Of a DNA stretch of 7,151 nucleotides, positions 1-6,228 are shown one piece after another; within the stretch, counting starts at the first letter, position 1, and each line of letters begins with the position of its first letter. Under the pieces are notes generated by a model. The model worked only from the letters and a program-made list of their open reading frames with translations, was not told the origin of the DNA and searched no databases. Position numbers and translations under genes: made by a program. The DNA lies in the NCBI GenBank assembly GCA_019246385.1, contig JAFAQP010000072.1:1-7151 (forward strand), given 5' to 3'. The stretch comes from Patescibacteria group bacterium. GTDB lineage: Bacteria; Patescibacteriota; Minisyncoccia; Phycocordibacterales; Phycocordibacteraceae.

Positions 1-261
1 CGTAACGGGGACACTCTCTCGCCCCGCATAATGGTGGTCAGTCGCGGAGAGAATGTGCGGTTCCTGAATGTTTCATCACTCTCGATGCGTATTGAGGCAG
101 ATCGGACCGCTTCAACGACCGTTCCGGCCACTTACCAGGAAGCGCAAAGTGTAGGCAGAAATGGCGCGTACGAACTCTCGTTTGAAAACCCGGGCGTATG
201 GGTCGTCTACAATCTGAATGACAGAATCTCTCCCACTACGGCCGTAGTATATGTAAAATAA
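1..261 (+). CDS. Cupredoxin-like domain protein, C-terminal fragment
   Basis: The reading frame is open from the first base, so the gene begins upstream; 86 residues are visible and it ends at TAA 259-261. The pattern is that of the cupredoxin (plastocyanin-like) beta-sandwich: 'LSPRIMVVSRGENVRFLN' (fragment residues 6-23) resembles the 'F.P..I.V..G..V.F.N' strand pair, and 'GAYELSFENPGVWVVYN' (55-71) resembles the 'G.Y...F..PG.Y.Y' hairpin, followed by a closing strand TAVVYVK. Family members are usually exported and often bind copper through two His, one Cys and one Met. No His or Cys is present in the visible part, and the position normally holding the first His reads S-M-R (28-30). I infer a structural or non-copper role. 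The signal peptide, if any, is outside the window. It lies 68 bases upstream of the response regulator on the same strand; co-function is possible but not shown. Confidence 0.6.
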   Translation, partial: RNGDTLSPRIMVVSRGENVRFLNVSSLSMRIEADRTASTTVPATYQEAQSVGRNGAYELSFENPGVWVVYNLNDRISPTTAVVYVK

Positions 262-329
262 TCTTCATGAACTTTTCAGGGAAACAACCATAGACTCACT
301 GTAGTAACTTTATCAAAATCTAAAACACA

Positions 330-1004
330 ATGCGGGTATTAATTATCGAAGATGAAGAGAAATTGGCAGAAGCGCTGACCCAGGGCCTTACGCAGAAGGG
401 ATATGCCGTTGATACGCTCTCTGACGGAGAAAAGGGCTATACGCGCATACTGCTCCATCGGGGTGATTACGACCTCGTGATTCTCGATCTCATGCTTCCG
501 GGCATGAACGGATATGACATCTGCACCGGAGTTCGCAAGGAAGGGATCACGGTTCCCATACTGATACTCACGGCGCGCAACGAAAACGAGACGAAGGTGA
601 AATTGCTCCTTTCGGGGGCGGACGATTACCTCGTCAAACCGTTTTCATTCGACGAATTGACCGCGCGTATGCACGCCCTTCTTCGCCGACCTGCCCAGGC
701 GCTTCCTGAAGTTCTCACGGTCGGCGATATTACGCTGAACCCTGCCGAACGTACCGTATATCGGAACGGCAATCCTATCCCGCTTACACTGAAGGAATTC
801 GGCATGCTCGAATACTTCATGCGCCGCCCGAACCAGGTCGTGAATCGCGAGGATATCCTTTCGCACCTGTGGGATTTCAATTACGCATCTTTCAGCAACG
901 TAGTGGATGTTCATGTCAAAAACCTCCGCAATAAACTTGGTAAGGACGGCGGCGATAACATATTGGAAACGGTGCGTGGTATTGGTTACCGCCTTCGCGA
1001 CTAG
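330..1004 (+). CDS. OmpR/PhoB-family response regulator
   Basis: This is a cytoplasmic transcription factor of a two-component system: the partner kinase phosphorylates the receiver domain, which controls DNA binding. The 224 residues match the family's usual length. Receiver domain, about 1-118: acidic pair E7-D8, phospho-acceptor D53 in 'VILDLMLPGMNG', switch T81 in 'LTAR', and K103 in 'YLVKPF'. A winged-helix DNA-binding domain spans about 128-222, with 'LTLKEFGMLEYFMRRPNQVV', the recognition-helix region 'SNVVDVHVKNLRNKL' and the terminal 'ETVRGIGYRLRD'. All catalytic residues are intact. The ATG at 330 is the natural start because the receiver fold begins at once (MRVLIIEDE). No Shine-Dalgarno precedes it; the upstream sequence is A-rich. 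The histidine kinase gene starts inside its 3' end. Family assignment is very secure; the regulated genes cannot be inferred. Confidence 0.96.
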   Translation: MRVLIIEDEEKLAEALTQGLTQKGYAVDTLSDGEKGYTRILLHRGDYDLVILDLMLPGMNGYDICTGVRKEGITVPILILTARNENETKVKLLLSGADDYLVKPFSFDELTARMHALLRRPAQALPEVLTVGDITLNPAERTVYRNGNPIPLTLKEFGMLEYFMRRPNQVVNREDILSHLWDFNYASFSNVVDVHVKNLRNKLGKDGGDNILETVRGIGYRLRD

Positions 1005-2094
1005 ATATCGCGAGGATCCGTTCCTGAGGACCGAAGCGGCCATAGTCTTTCTCCAGATAACCTTTGCTCTCATCCTTCTCGGTGTCGTGTGGGCGGGCTT
1101 TAATTCCGTACACCAGGACGTGACGAATGCGCTTATTGCGCATCTCATTGACGCGGCCCAAAAAGGAAAAACTGCACTGGGAAGCGGCGCTGCTGCCGAT
1201 ATTCTGCATAACGTTCAAGAGGTTCAGGCAAAAAGCCTCGTTGCTATCGTAACCTCCATCATTCTCACGACGGCGCTTTTCGGTTATGCGCTTGCGCGTC
1301 TGGCCCTTATTCCGACCCGGAACGCCCTCAATTCTCAAAAACAATTCATCGGCAATATTGCCCACGAGCTTCGTACGCCGCTTTCGATCATAAAAACAAA
1401 CGCTGAGGTGACGCTTTTTGACCAGACGCTCGATCCTTCCGTACGGAAGGTCATGGAGAGCAATATCGAAGAACTGGACCGCATATCTCAGATCATCAAC
1501 AACCTGCTTTCGCTTTCCGCATTCGTACGGCCTGAACGGATCGAATTTACGAACGTCGATATGGGAAGCGTCATTCACGCCGTTATTAGCGACGTGTCGC
1601 CTCTTATAAAGCAGAAGAACCAGACGCTGAGCATAAAAAAGGGAGATTTCGCTGTCGTATGGGGAAACCGCAGCGCTTTGGAGCAGATCGCCATGAATCT
1701 CCTTAAGAACTCCATAAACTATACAAATCCTGGCGGAGAGATACAGGTCAGCGTGCAACCGGATTATGTGGGATCGATCCTGCTTACCATACGAGACACA
1801 GGGCTCGGTATCGCCCGAAAGGATCTTTTCCGCGTATTCGAACCGTTCTATCGGGCGGAAGAATCGCGTTCCCGCCAGCGGGGATTTTCCGGGCTTGGCT
1901 TGGCGATAGTTTCAGAACTAGTAAAGCTGCACCGGGGAAAGATAACCATACAAAGTGCGGTCGGCCGAGGCACGACTGTCGTAGTGACCCTGCCATGCGG
2001 AAAAACCGACGAAGACATGCCCAAAAAACATAGAAACACGACAAAGGAAGAATCCGGTGAGATAGCGATAGATTTTTCAACCTCAAGAAGATAA
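976..2094 (+). CDS. Membrane sensor histidine kinase
   Basis: This inner-membrane kinase is the likely partner of the upstream regulator. With a GTG start at 976 it has 372 residues: TM1 about 21-42, an extracytoplasmic loop of about 44 residues, TM2 about 87-108, a short linker with no full HAMP domain, then HisKA with 'NIAHELRTPLS' and phospho-acceptor H130. The HATPase domain is complete: N box 'NLLKNSINYT' (N245), G1 'DTGLGI' (274-279), F box 'FEPFYR' (288-293), G2 'GFSGLGLAI' (303-311), G3 'GRGTT' (330-334). A basic tail of about 30 residues follows. The start is uncertain. The frame is open to ATG 907, but that would overlap the regulator by 98 bases; GTG 976 or TTG 982 gives a 23-29 base overlap and leaves the conserved-looking 'REDPFLRTEAAIVF' lead-in to TM1. 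The small sensor loop has no domain I recognise, so the signal is unknown. Overlap with the regulator implies translational coupling. Confidence 0.93.
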   Translation: MVLVTAFATRYREDPFLRTEAAIVFLQITFALILLGVVWAGFNSVHQDVTNALIAHLIDAAQKGKTALGSGAAADILHNVQEVQAKSLVAIVTSIILTTALFGYALARLALIPTRNALNSQKQFIGNIAHELRTPLSIIKTNAEVTLFDQTLDPSVRKVMESNIEELDRISQIINNLLSLSAFVRPERIEFTNVDMGSVIHAVISDVSPLIKQKNQTLSIKKGDFAVVWGNRSALEQIAMNLLKNSINYTNPGGEIQVSVQPDYVGSILLTIRDTGLGIARKDLFRVFEPFYRAEESRSRQRGFSGLGLAIVSELVKLHRGKITIQSAVGRGTTVVVTLPCGKTDEDMPKKHRNTTKEESGEIAIDFSTSRR

Positions 2095-2233
2095 ATGCGC
2101 GTAATAGAGCGTATGCTTCCCGCGTCATCCTGTATGCGACTTCATATGCGATTCACATAGAAGCCGCTACAGTGAAGAGGCGTTCGGCAAGTTAGCGGGA
2201 TACCGCTTTGTCCGCGCAGAGATATCTTACCCA

Positions 2234-2239
2234 TATAAT
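2234..2239 (+). promoter_or_regulatory. Putative -10 box for the 75-residue protein gene (leaderless)
   Basis: A perfect TATAAT hexamer ends six bases before ATG 2246. Transcription normally starts about seven bases past the -10 box, which would place the first base of the mRNA at the start codon itself. No good -35 box lies at 16-18 bases spacing (TTGTCC at 2208-2213 is 20 bases away). No Shine-Dalgarno is present. Confidence 0.5.
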
Positions 2240-2245
2240 ATTCAT

Positions 2246-2473
2246 ATGGCACAAACTTATCCGTATCCGAGCTATTTTGCTCCGACCCGTAAAGACTTCA
2301 TGCACCCGATTGCATTCGGGCAAACGCAGACGTTCAAAGGTTCGTTCATCTGGCCTGAATTCGATCTCGAAGAAGAAGCGCGGACCAATCTCGAAAATGA
2401 CATACTCCTTGCGAAGCTGAACGCGCGCCTCGCGACACTTAAAAAAACGGTTGCGGTTGGCGAAGAAGATTAG
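2246..2473 (+). CDS. Small conserved-looking hypothetical protein, 75 residues
   Basis: I do not recognise this protein. It has an aromatic and proline-rich N-terminal half (MAQTYPYPSYFAPTRKDF, then two Gly/Phe-containing segments up to about residue 38) and a charged C-terminal half from about 40 to 70 predicted to be a single amphipathic helix (leucines and alanines spaced through 'NDILLAKLNARLATLKKTV'). There is no signal peptide, membrane segment, Cys or zinc motif, so it is probably cytoplasmic and perhaps a small adaptor or oligomer-forming protein; that is a guess from composition. Support for being real: a perfect TATAAT placed for a leaderless start, protein-like composition, and a good fit of its end against pyrF, with which it shares four bases tail-to-tail. 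It stands alone between the kinase gene (151 bases upstream) and convergent pyrF. Confidence 0.65.
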   Translation: MAQTYPYPSYFAPTRKDFMHPIAFGQTQTFKGSFIWPEFDLEEEARTNLENDILLAKLNARLATLKKTVAVGEED

Positions 2474-3297
2474 GCGAGACTCGCTATCCTTCCATTGAGG
2501 TCTTCGGCGGCCGTCCGGGCCGCCTTTGTATAATCATCCTCTGTGGACGCGTAAATAATGCTTCGCGCCGCGGCTATGATGAGTCCGAATCCTTGACTCG
2601 CCTTGCCGTTTTCGACGGTTTTTTGCAGATCTCCACCCTGCGCACCCACTCCGGGAACGAGGATATTCATTTCTCCGACGATGTTCCTGACTGCCGCGAG
2701 CTCTGAAGGATAGGTCGCGCCGACGACGAGGCAGCAATTTCCGCGTGCGTTCCAGCTGTGGGCCACTTGTTCTGCGACGCGTTGATACAAAGGAACTCCG
2801 TGTGCCTCTATATCCTGAAATTCGCCTGCGCCGGGGTTTGAAGTTCGCGCTAACACGATTACTCCTTTATCTGGGCGCTCAAGAAAAGGGCGAAGCGCTT
2901 CCTCTCCCATATACGGATGCACGGTAAGCGCATCCATTGTTAGCTCGTCGAATATCGCGCGGGCATAGAGCTCGTTTGTGGAATCGATATCGGCGCGCTT
3001 TGCGTCAAGAATGACGGGAATTTCAGGATACCGATCGTGAATATAGGCGCTGGTTTCCCTGAGAACGCGCCACCCTAGGTCTCCCTCCGCTTCGTAGAAG
3101 GCGCTGTTTGGCTTGAAGGCGGAAGCATAGGAAGCGGTAGCCTCTACCATTGCTTTGTTGAAAGCGAAAAGCGTTTCTTCGCGGGAGACGTTTTCCCGCC
3201 GAAGCGCTTCGGGAATTTTTTCATACACGGGATCGAGTCCTACGCAGATAAAACTCCCCTGTTCCAGGCGTTTTTCTATTTTGTGCACGAAATCCAT
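2470..3297 (-). CDS. pyrF: Orotidine 5'-phosphate decarboxylase
   Basis: This enzyme decarboxylates OMP to UMP, the last step of de novo pyrimidine synthesis, in the cytoplasm. The 275 residues fit the longer subfamily 2 form rather than the roughly 230-residue E. coli type. The TIM-barrel signature motifs are visible: 'FICVGLDP' (16-23), 'FKPNSAFYE' (61-69), the catalytic 'DAKRADIDST' (98-107) with D98, K100 and D103, 'TVHPYMG' (125-131), 'LARTSNPGA' (149-157), 'VVGATYP' (191-197), 'VPGVGAQGGD' (214-223) and the phosphate-binding 'AAARSIIYAS' (242-251) with R245. All expected active-site residues are present, so it should be functional. ATG 3297 is supported by the short lead before the first strand and by a -10-like box just upstream. 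No other pyrimidine gene is in the window. It diverges from the glutamine synthetase gene and converges on the small hypothetical gene. Confidence 0.95.
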   Translation of the reverse strand: MDFVHKIEKRLEQGSFICVGLDPVYEKIPEALRRENVSREETLFAFNKAMVEATASYASAFKPNSAFYEAEGDLGWRVLRETSAYIHDRYPEIPVILDAKRADIDSTNELYARAIFDELTMDALTVHPYMGEEALRPFLERPDKGVIVLARTSNPGAGEFQDIEAHGVPLYQRVAEQVAHSWNARGNCCLVVGATYPSELAAVRNIVGEMNILVPGVGAQGGDLQKTVENGKASQGFGLIIAAARSIIYASTEDDYTKAARTAAEDLNGRIASLA

Positions 3298-3305
3298 CGC
3301 TAAAT

Positions 3306-3311
3306 ACTATA
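3306..3311 (-). promoter_or_regulatory. Putative -10 box for pyrF (leaderless)
   Basis: On the minus strand this reads TATAGT, a five-of-six match to TATAAT, ending eight bases before ATG 3297. The predicted transcript would start within about two bases of the start codon. No Shine-Dalgarno precedes pyrF. A consensus TTGACA (minus strand, 3341-3336) exists but is 24 bases away, too far for a normal sigma-70 pair. Confidence 0.4.
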
Positions 3312-3326
3312 CCCTACCGTCGTCCG

Positions 3327-3342
3327 TTTGACGTTTGTCAAA
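3327..3342. promoter_or_regulatory. Palindrome TTTGAC-GTTT-GTCAAA, candidate operator
   Basis: These are perfect 6-base inverted arms around a 4-base spacer, in the 148-base divergent region between pyrF and the glutamine synthetase gene. Relative to the inferred pyrF start near 3299 it covers about -28 to -43, that is the -35 region, where a repressor or activator could act. It has no T-tract and lies outside genes, so a terminator role is unlikely. Binding factor unknown. Confidence 0.35.
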
Positions 3343-3405
3343 AGCCTTGCTGGAACGTGTACCATCCCCACCTTTTTCAGACAGTATTATTGCCTAATTT
3401 CCTGC

Positions 3406-3436
3406 TAATTATATTAATTAAGATAGTATTTATTAC
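3406..3436 (+). promoter_or_regulatory. AT-rich promoter region of the glutamine synthetase-amt operon
   Basis: This strongly AT-rich stretch contains two copies of the palindrome TAATTA (3406-3411 and 3415-3420) and candidate -10 hexamers TATTAA (3412-3417, 16 bases after TTGCCT at 3390-3395), TAGTAT (3424-3429) and TATTAC (3431-3436). TATTAC would give a leader of about three bases before ATG 3446, TAGTAT about ten. None is a consensus box, so which one is used cannot be decided here. Confidence 0.35.
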
Positions 3437-3445
3437 AAAAGACAC

Positions 3446-4876
3446 ATGAATAATAATAATTTAAGAAATTTTTGGGAAGTTTCATACGAAGAACTCGAAA
3501 AGCTGAACCTTGCGGCGAAGGCCGAATCTGAAACAGCCCCGGAAAAGATGGAGGCGAAATACAAAGAATGGCTCGCGAAGGAAAAACGTATCAAAGCAGT
3601 TACCATCTGCTTTACGGACATCGAAAGTCGCCTGCATATGCTCGATTATGATAAGAAATTCTTCCTCGATTCTCTTTCCAATCTCACGTTCGACGGCTCG
3701 TCGGTTCGCGGATTCACCGCTCAACACGAATCCGACCTGCGACTTGAAGTCGATTGGACAAGCATCAGATTCGTTCCGTCCGACATTTTCGGCCCCGGAA
3801 AAGTCATCCTTTTCGCTTCTGTCATGAATCGTGACCGCACCCCTTACATATCCGACTTTCGCGGTAGGCTCAAGGCATATGCGGCAGACATAAAGAAAAA
3901 ACACGGATATACCGCGTACGCAGCGCCCGAAATAGAGGGCTTCGTATTCGAAGGACGCGATGCGGAACAGAATTATTCCGAAGAAGCGGGCTTTACGCTC
4001 GTGTCCATGGGCGGATACTTTCATTCCCTGCCCTTAAGTACGCTCCGCACGTTCATCGACGCTTCGGCGGAAGCGCAACGCGCTATGGGATTCAAAAACG
4101 AAAAAGATCATCCGGAAGTCGCTCCCTCCCAATTCGAGATGAATTTTTCGTATGCGGAGGTCATTCGGGCCGCTGATAATACGCAGTTATATAAGTTCCT
4201 CTGCCGGCAGATTGCTCACACAATGGGATTAACGGCTTCCTTCCTTCCGAAGCCGGTCATGGGCATAAACGGATCGGGAATGCACACTAATTTTTCGCTT
4301 GCCAAGGCGGGAAAGAATATCTTCTACGACGGGAAAGGCCGAGAAGGCCTCTCTAAGACCGCATGGGAGGTCATTTTGCGCCTTCTGAATCATGCCCCTG
4401 AAATATGCCTCATCCTTAATTCCTCGGTTAATGCGTACCGGCGGCTCGATCCTCATTTCGAGGCTCCAAATCAGATCAAAGTGTCCGCAATAGACCGCGG
4501 ATCGATGATACGCATCCCCGTGGGAAACCAGAGAACGGCGCGTATAGAAGTGCGTTCTGTCGCTCCAGACGCTAATCCGTACCTCGTTCTCTATACCATT
4601 CTGCGAACGGGGCTTGAGGGAGAAGCGCTGAAAAAAGACGAAAGTAAGCGGGACCGGCTGCGCTACCTTCCCGACAACATTTATGACGCCATCGCGCTTT
4701 CCAAGGGGAGCAAATTCTTGGCGCGCATCCTCGGAGAAGAAAGCAAAGAGAAATTCATACTCCACAAGCAGGCAAGCGCCGATCGTTCTCCGAAAGCGCT
4801 GGGAACGACCGTAAAACGTTCCGAAGTCATTTATCACCATGAGGTCTACAACCAATATTTATGGAACAAATTTTAG
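3446..4876 (+). CDS. glnA: Glutamine synthetase, type I
   Basis: This enzyme condenses glutamate and ammonium to glutamine using ATP; the family forms cytoplasmic dodecamers. The 476 residues begin with a charged extension (about 1-48) before the beta-Grasp domain ('AVTICFTDIESR', 'FDGSSVRGF' 82-90, 'ESDLRLEVD' 95-103). The catalytic domain shows metal ligands E162 and E164 ('PEIEGF'), E224 and E231 ('HPEVAPSQFE'), 'NGSGMHTNFSL' (275-285) with H280, 'NAYRRLDPHFEAP' (329-341), 'DRGSMIRIP' (350-358) and 'ARIEVRSVAPDANPYL' (365-380). The seven-residue gap between E224 and E231 fits the GSI-alpha type rather than the longer GSI-beta. Two oddities: Gly165 follows the metal Glu where Phe is usual, and Asn282 replaces the second His of 'MHxH', as in eukaryotic-type enzymes. 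Y413 ('NIYDAI') aligns with the adenylylated Tyr of enteric enzymes, but no glnE or PII gene is near. The stop overlaps the transporter start. A relative acting on another amine is less likely given the partner. Confidence 0.9.
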   Translation: MNNNNLRNFWEVSYEELEKLNLAAKAESETAPEKMEAKYKEWLAKEKRIKAVTICFTDIESRLHMLDYDKKFFLDSLSNLTFDGSSVRGFTAQHESDLRLEVDWTSIRFVPSDIFGPGKVILFASVMNRDRTPYISDFRGRLKAYAADIKKKHGYTAYAAPEIEGFVFEGRDAEQNYSEEAGFTLVSMGGYFHSLPLSTLRTFIDASAEAQRAMGFKNEKDHPEVAPSQFEMNFSYAEVIRAADNTQLYKFLCRQIAHTMGLTASFLPKPVMGINGSGMHTNFSLAKAGKNIFYDGKGREGLSKTAWEVILRLLNHAPEICLILNSSVNAYRRLDPHFEAPNQIKVSAIDRGSMIRIPVGNQRTARIEVRSVAPDANPYLVLYTILRTGLEGEALKKDESKRDRLRYLPDNIYDAIALSKGSKFLARILGEESKEKFILHKQASADRSPKALGTTVKRSEVIYHHEVYNQYLWNKF

Positions 4877-6228
4877 AGAAAAAAGACCGGAATGTATTTT
4901 TTTTCATCCATCTCGCAGGATGGCTTCTCCTTGGGTGCATCGTCGGATTATGGGCTTCGCGGTTCGCAGGAGCATCCGCAGGAACCTATGACCCGACAGC
5001 GATAAGCAGCGGGGATACGGCATGGATGCTCGCCTCCTCCGCTCTCGTCATGATCATGACGCCGGCCGTGGGATTCTTCTACGGTGGCATGGTCTCCGCA
5101 AAAAACGTTGTATCGGTCATCAAACAGAGCATGATCATACTCGCGCTCGTATCCATCCAGTGGGTGGTCGTCGGTTATTCTCTTTCATTCGGGCCGGACA
5201 TGAAAGGCGTGATCGGCGATCTCTCGCATTTCGGACTTCGCGGCGTAGGCTTCGCTCCCGATCCCACGTATGCGTCAACCATTCCCGCCCTGGTATTCAT
5301 GATCTTTCAGGCAATGTTCGCTGTCATCACGCCGGCGCTCATTATCGGCGCTTTCGTCCAGCGGATTAAGTTTTCGACTCTCGTCGTCTTTACCCTGTTA
5401 TGGGCGACTTTAGTGTACGACCCTATTGCCCACTGGGTATGGTCTCCGAACGGCTGGCTCCACGCGCTTGGCGCTTTAGATTTTGCCGGGGGAACGGTGG
5501 TGCATATGAGCGCGGGCTTTTCGGCTCTCGCGGCCGCGCTTTTAGTCGGCAAGCGCATCGATACGAAACATGTGGGAGGAACAGCGAATAATATTCCTTT
5601 TGTCATCCTTGGCGCTGCGTTGCTTTGGTTCGGCTGGTTCGGATTCAATGCGGGATCGGCATTGACCGCCGGCCCTTTAGCGGCCAGCGCCTTCGTGGTC
5701 ACGAATATCGCGGCGGCGGCTTCAGCATTGACGTGGGTCGCTCTTTCTTGGGCTGAAACAAAAAAACCCTCGGCCATGGCAGCGGCTATAGGCGCGGTCT
5801 GCGGCCTTGTAGCTATTACGCCCGCTTCAGGGTTCGTCGGGCCCGTAGCATCAATCGCTATCGGCATCCTTGGAGGCGGAATCACGTATCTTGCGGTCTA
5901 TATACGCGGAAGAGCCATTAAGATCGACGATACGCTCGACGTATGGGCAGGTCACGGAATTGGCGGCTTGGCGGGCGCCGTACTGACTGGGGTATTTGCC
6001 GAGAAAGCGATAAATGCCGGAGGCGCGAATGGCTTTTTGTTCGGGAATCCTCATCAGCTCGTAGTACAGATCGTCGCGGTCGCAGCCGTGGGCGTATATT
6101 CTTTCGGCGCCACATGGCTCATATTAAAGGCTTTGACATGGGTCCGCCTTCCTCTCAGGGTTTCCGCATCGGCAGAAACAGAAGGACTAGACACTGCGGT
6201 CCATGGCGAGCCCGCATACCGCTTTTAA
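4861..6228 (+). CDS. amt: Amt-family ammonium transporter
   Basis: This polytopic membrane channel-transporter of the Amt/Mep/Rh family supplies ammonium to the glutamine synthetase encoded just upstream. The 455 residues include an N-terminal hydrophobic stretch (about 12-38, possible signal or extra segment) and roughly eleven membrane segments. Diagnostic motifs: 'GFFYGGMVSAKNVVS' (71-85), 'FQAMFAVITPALIIGA' (149-164) with gate Phe F149, 'DFAGGTVVHMSAG' (207-219) with D207 and pore H215, 'WFGWFGFNAGS', and 'DVWAGHGIGG' with the second pore H365. The C-terminal tail 'GLDTAVHGEPAYRF' is the conserved cytoplasmic tail that in studied family members couples subunits and meets PII. Both pore His are present, so it should be active. 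The ATG lies inside the preceding gene, overlapping it by 16 bases; a GAGGT sits 15 bases upstream, too far for an ordinary Shine-Dalgarno, so translational coupling is likely. Confidence 0.96.
   Translation: MEQILEKKDRNVFFFIHLAGWLLLGCIVGLWASRFAGASAGTYDPTAISSGDTAWMLASSALVMIMTPAVGFFYGGMVSAKNVVSVIKQSMIILALVSIQWVVVGYSLSFGPDMKGVIGDLSHFGLRGVGFAPDPTYASTIPALVFMIFQAMFAVITPALIIGAFVQRIKFSTLVVFTLLWATLVYDPIAHWVWSPNGWLHALGALDFAGGTVVHMSAGFSALAAALLVGKRIDTKHVGGTANNIPFVILGAALLWFGWFGFNAGSALTAGPLAASAFVVTNIAAAASALTWVALSWAETKKPSAMAAAIGAVCGLVAITPASGFVGPVASIAIGILGGGITYLAVYIRGRAIKIDDTLDVWAGHGIGGLAGAVLTGVFAEKAINAGGANGFLFGNPHQLVVQIVAVAAVGVYSFGATWLILKALTWVRLPLRVSASAETEGLDTAVHGEPAYRF

Noticed and set aside
916..1758. 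Long minus-strand open frame (280 codons) opposite the histidine kinase
   Set aside because: It lies wholly antisense to the regulator and kinase genes, whose motifs are unmistakable. Its translation shows no recognisable domain and has the Arg/Tyr-rich look of an antisense shadow.
2194..2207. Small hairpin AGCGG-GATA-CCGCT after the kinase gene, as a terminator
   Set aside because: The stem has only five bases and is followed by TTG rather than a T-run; too weak to call.
2208..2420. Alternative + strand frame (70 codons) overlapping the 75-residue gene
   Set aside because: Composition is Arg/Ser/Ile-rich and unlike a folded protein. The TATAAT box lies inside it and points to the other frame starting at 2246.
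3336..3341. Consensus TTGACA (minus strand) as the -35 box of pyrF
   Set aside because: It is 24 bases from the TATAGT box, too far for a standard promoter; it is better explained as part of the palindrome at 3327-3342.
3482..4024. Minus-strand open frame (180 codons) opposite glutamine synthetase
   Set aside because: Antisense to conserved N-terminal motifs of glutamine synthetase, with no family features and no promoter.
4229..4855. Minus-strand open frame (208 codons) opposite glutamine synthetase
   Set aside because: Mirrors the codon phase of the catalytic domain on the other strand; no recognisable motif.
5307..5885. Minus-strand Ala/Pro/Thr-rich open frame (192 codons) opposite amt
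   Set aside because: This is the typical antisense image of an Ala/Gly-rich membrane protein gene; all Amt pore motifs lie on the + strand here.
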